From: Candidatus Krumholzibacteriota bacterium
GTDB taxonomy: Bacteria > Krumholzibacteriota > Krumholzibacteriia > Krumholzibacteriales > Krumholzibacteriaceae
DNA: 43,207 nt
Assembly (NCBI GenBank): GCA_016932415.1
Contig: JAFGCX010000013.1
Location: 1 to 43,207 of the forward strand
Direction: 5' to 3'
Part shown: piece after piece, positions 41,761-43,207 of the stretch
Position numbering within the stretch: the stretch's first letter is position 1
Layout of the letters: each line of letters begins with the position of its first letter
The notes under the pieces: model-generated
Told to the model about the DNA's origin: nothing
Database searches by the model: none
Seen by the model: the letters and a program-made list of their open reading frames with translations, nothing else
Translations under genes and position numbers: made by a program

Positions 41761-42505
41761 GAGGATCATCGCGGGCAACTGGAAAATGAATATGGATCAT
41801 ATAGAGGGAAGATCTCTGGCTTCAAGTATCCTCGAAGGGATCGATGGCAGGGAGCTTCCCTGCCAGATCGTCCTGATACCTCCTTTTACCACTCTGCAGG
41901 CTGTCTCCGGCGTCGTGGCCGGCTCTGTAATAGAGACAGGTGCCCAGGACCTCTGGTACGAGGATGATGGCGCGTTTACCGGGGAGATATCGGGATCGAT
42001 GATCTCCTCTCTCGGTTGCCGATATGTGCTGGTCGGTCACTCGGAAAGAAGGCATATTCTCGGGGAAAAACCACGGTTACTTTCCCTTAAACTCATGGCG
42101 GCCCTCAGAGCGGGGCTTATCCCGATCTATTGCGTCGGGGAAGTAGAAAAGGAACGAGAGGACGGAAGAGAAGAAGAGGTGGTCGATAAACAGATAAGGG
42201 AGGTCCTCGGAGACCTCGGTCCAGAGGATATCTCGAGAGTCATCATCGCCTACGAGCCTGTCTGGGCGATCGGTACTGGAAAGACGGCGACTCCCGATGA
42301 CGCGTCTCGGATGCACGCCTTTATCCGCCGCGTGATCGGCGGGATATTCGATGATGAGACGGCCAGTCGGATGATGATCCTCTACGGGGGGAGCGTAAAA
42401 TCCGCCAACGCGGCCGCTCTGCTCGGATGTGATGATATCGACGGGGCTCTGGTAGGAGGAGCATCTCTCGAGGTTGAGAATTTTCTCGGCATAGTCTTTC
42501 CGTGA
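41753..42505 (+). CDS. tpiA: Triosephosphate isomerase
   Basis: 250 residues; the ATG at 41753 overlaps the pgk stop by 8 nt. Interconverts dihydroxyacetone phosphate and glyceraldehyde-3-phosphate. Catalytic Lys11 in GNWKMN, His96 in GHSERR and Glu168 in AYEPVWAIGTGKTA are present, as is the phosphate-binding LYGGSVKSAN. Last of the glycolytic genes; the pgk-tpiA-secG order is widespread in bacteria. Confidence 0.97.
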   Translation: MRKRIIAGNWKMNMDHIEGRSLASSILEGIDGRELPCQIVLIPPFTTLQAVSGVVAGSVIETGAQDLWYEDDGAFTGEISGSMISSLGCRYVLVGHSERRHILGEKPRLLSLKLMAALRAGLIPIYCVGEVEKEREDGREEEVVDKQIREVLGDLGPEDISRVIIAYEPVWAIGTGKTATPDDASRMHAFIRRVIGGIFDDETASRMMILYGGSVKSANAAALLGCDDIDGALVGGASLEVENFLGIVFP

Positions 42506-42530
42506 AGGCCCCAGGCGACCCCCGAATCAA

Positions 42531-42598
42531 GATCCGAGGAGACCGGTTGTCCTGTTTTGCCCTCAAAACGCTCCCCGGATCGCGGCGAGACCGTTTTT
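42531..42598 (+). terminator. Large hairpin region between tpiA and secG, possible terminator
   Basis: GATCCGAGGAG (42531-42541) pairs with CTCCCCGGATC (42571-42581) with one mismatch, enclosing a second hairpin GTTTTG-CCCT-CAAAAC (42554-42569). Ten bases further, CGG-CGAGA-CCG leads into five T (42594-42598). The stem is long but not directly followed by T, so it may be a terminator, a processing site or an mRNA-stabilising element. Confidence 0.4.
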
Positions 42599-42622
42599 AT
42601 ATATCCTGTATGATATTTTTGT

Positions 42623-42651
42623 TTGACTGGGACCGGTTTTTTAATTAAACT
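42623..42651 (+). promoter_or_regulatory. secG promoter
   Basis: TTGACT (42623-42628), 17-bp spacer, TAAACT (42646-42651). The predicted start near 42658 fits translation from ATG 42691 and rules against the in-frame TTG at 42658. Confidence 0.5.
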
Positions 42652-42690
42652 TCTCTTTTGAAGGTCAACAGGTTAAAGGCTGGTGTAACG

Positions 42691-43107
42691 ATGTTGTTCA
42701 ATATATTTGTGATTGTTCACGCGATCTCCTGTTTTTTTCTCATCCTCGTTGTACTGATGCAATCGAGTAAGGGAGGCGGCCTTTCGGGCGCTTTCGGAGG
42801 CGGTGGCGGACAGGCTATCATGGGTGGACGCGAGACTGCCACGTTCCTCAGTAAAGCAACGACTTATCTTGCTGTAATATTTATGGTTACGTCGTTGTCC
42901 CTGGCCTTTTTGTCGGCTGGCAGGGGTGGACCGGAGACTCAGAGCGTACTGAGAAGGGCTGCTGAACGAAACAAATGGGGAAGTATCGTCCCCGAAGAAC
43001 AGAAAGATATAGATGAGGTACTTCAGAAGATAGATGAGCCTCCGGCAGAAGGCGAAGAGGGGAGCGGAGAGAAGGAAGTACCGGCAGATAAAGATAATCA
43101 AGGTTAA
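42691..43107 (+). CDS. secG: Preprotein translocase subunit SecG
   Basis: 138 residues from ATG 42691 (AAAGG about 11 nt ahead). Two membrane helices (residues about 3-23, IFVIVHAISCFFLILVVLMQ, and about 55-75) are joined by the Gly-rich cytoplasmic loop SSKGGGLSGAFGGGGGQAIMG that defines SecG. It assists SecYE in protein export. The C-terminal 60 residues are a charged, Glu/Lys-rich extension beyond the usual SecG core. tRNA-Leu follows 16 nt later, possibly on the same transcript. Confidence 0.93.
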   Translation: MLFNIFVIVHAISCFFLILVVLMQSSKGGGLSGAFGGGGGQAIMGGRETATFLSKATTYLAVIFMVTSLSLAFLSAGRGGPETQSVLRRAAERNKWGSIVPEEQKDIDEVLQKIDEPPAEGEEGSGEKEVPADKDNQG

Positions 43108-43123
43108 ATAAGAATTACCGTAT

Positions 43124-43207
43124 GCCGAGGTGGTGGAACTGGTAGACACGCTACTTTGAGGGGGTAGTGGGAGAGATCTCGTGCGGGTTCAAGTCCCGCC
43201 CTCGGCA
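43124..43207 (+). tRNA. tRNA-Leu (anticodon GAG)
   Basis: Full cloverleaf to the last base of the window. Acceptor stem GCCGAGG (43124-43130) pairs with CCTCGGC (43200-43206), discriminator A at 43207. The anticodon arm CTACT-TTGAGGG-GGTAG gives GAG, reading CTC/CTT Leu codons. A long variable arm (GGGA-GAGA-TCTC) and T arm GCGGG-TTCAAGT-CCCGC confirm class II tRNA-Leu. Whether CCA is encoded cannot be seen because the window ends. Confidence 0.95.

Noticed and set aside
1-43207. Mobile elements, CRISPR arrays, attachment sites or a defence island
   Set aside because: I saw no transposase or integrase, no regularly spaced repeats, no terminal inverted repeats and no gene whose composition stands out as foreign. 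The window reads as ordinary core and envelope chromosome.

Overview
This 43 kb window is a gene-dense bacterial chromosome segment. Every gene I can support lies on the + strand: 36 protein genes, the first cut by the window edge, and one tRNA ending at the last base. Base composition looks close to half G+C and about a third of the genes start with TTG or GTG. The envelope is clearly diderm: TonB-dependent receptor, ExbB/ExbD/TonB, TolC, beta-barrel proteins, and a lipoprotein-type solute-binding protein. A V/A-type rotary ATPase, a PorV-like protein, a secreted protein with a C-terminal FlgD/T9SS-like Ig domain and two GWxTD-domain proteins point to the FCB side of the bacterial tree, most likely a candidate phylum near Krumholzibacteriota, Eisenbacteria or Latescibacterota. 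The promoters argue against Bacteroidota proper: they are sigma70-like (TTGACA, 17 bp, TATATT type). The phylum assignment is inference.

Layout. 1-2697: end of a V/A-type ATPase operon (subunits A, B, D). 2698-3041: promoter region. 3042-11202: envelope operon of TonB-dependent receptor, large secreted FlgD-domain protein, PorV-like barrel and a GWxTD protein. 11237-13743: exbB-exbD-exbD-tonB, with a Fur-like palindrome inside its promoter and a clear terminator after it. 13915-19835: tolC, ABC ATPase, MacA-like adaptor and two different MacB/FtsX-type permeases. 19987-25840: a second GWxTD protein, a dipeptide-type ABC importer (binding lipoprotein and two permeases, no ATPase gene) and a YkfC-like NlpC/P60 peptidase. 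25841-26266: A-tract promoter and a roughly 300-nt structured leader ahead of a probably abundant outer-membrane protein (26267-27550), which ends at a strong terminator. 27704-37516: rhomboid-TPR protein, radC, mreBCD, PBP2, rodA, a pmbA/tldE homologue and lgt. 37611-43107: comF, fba, gap, pgk, tpiA and secG, then tRNA-Leu(GAG).

How it fits together. Most of the window builds, energises or remodels the cell envelope. The receptor, PorV-like and FlgD-domain proteins look like an outer-membrane uptake or secretion module that ExbB/ExbD/TonB could energise. The TolC-ABC-MacA set would move a substrate out across both membranes. The peptide importer plus NlpC/P60 enzyme look like murein-peptide salvage, and the mre/rod genes direct wall elongation. 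The triose part of glycolysis sits as one block at the end.

Most worth a second look: the structured leader at about 25967-26266 with a possible pseudoknot and an orphan Shine-Dalgarno; the GWxTD/PorV/FlgD/TonB module; the ATPase-less importer with its YkfC-like enzyme; and a promoter followed within about 50 nt by a terminator-like hairpin at 2741-2819. I saw no CRISPR array, insertion sequence, prophage or rRNA.
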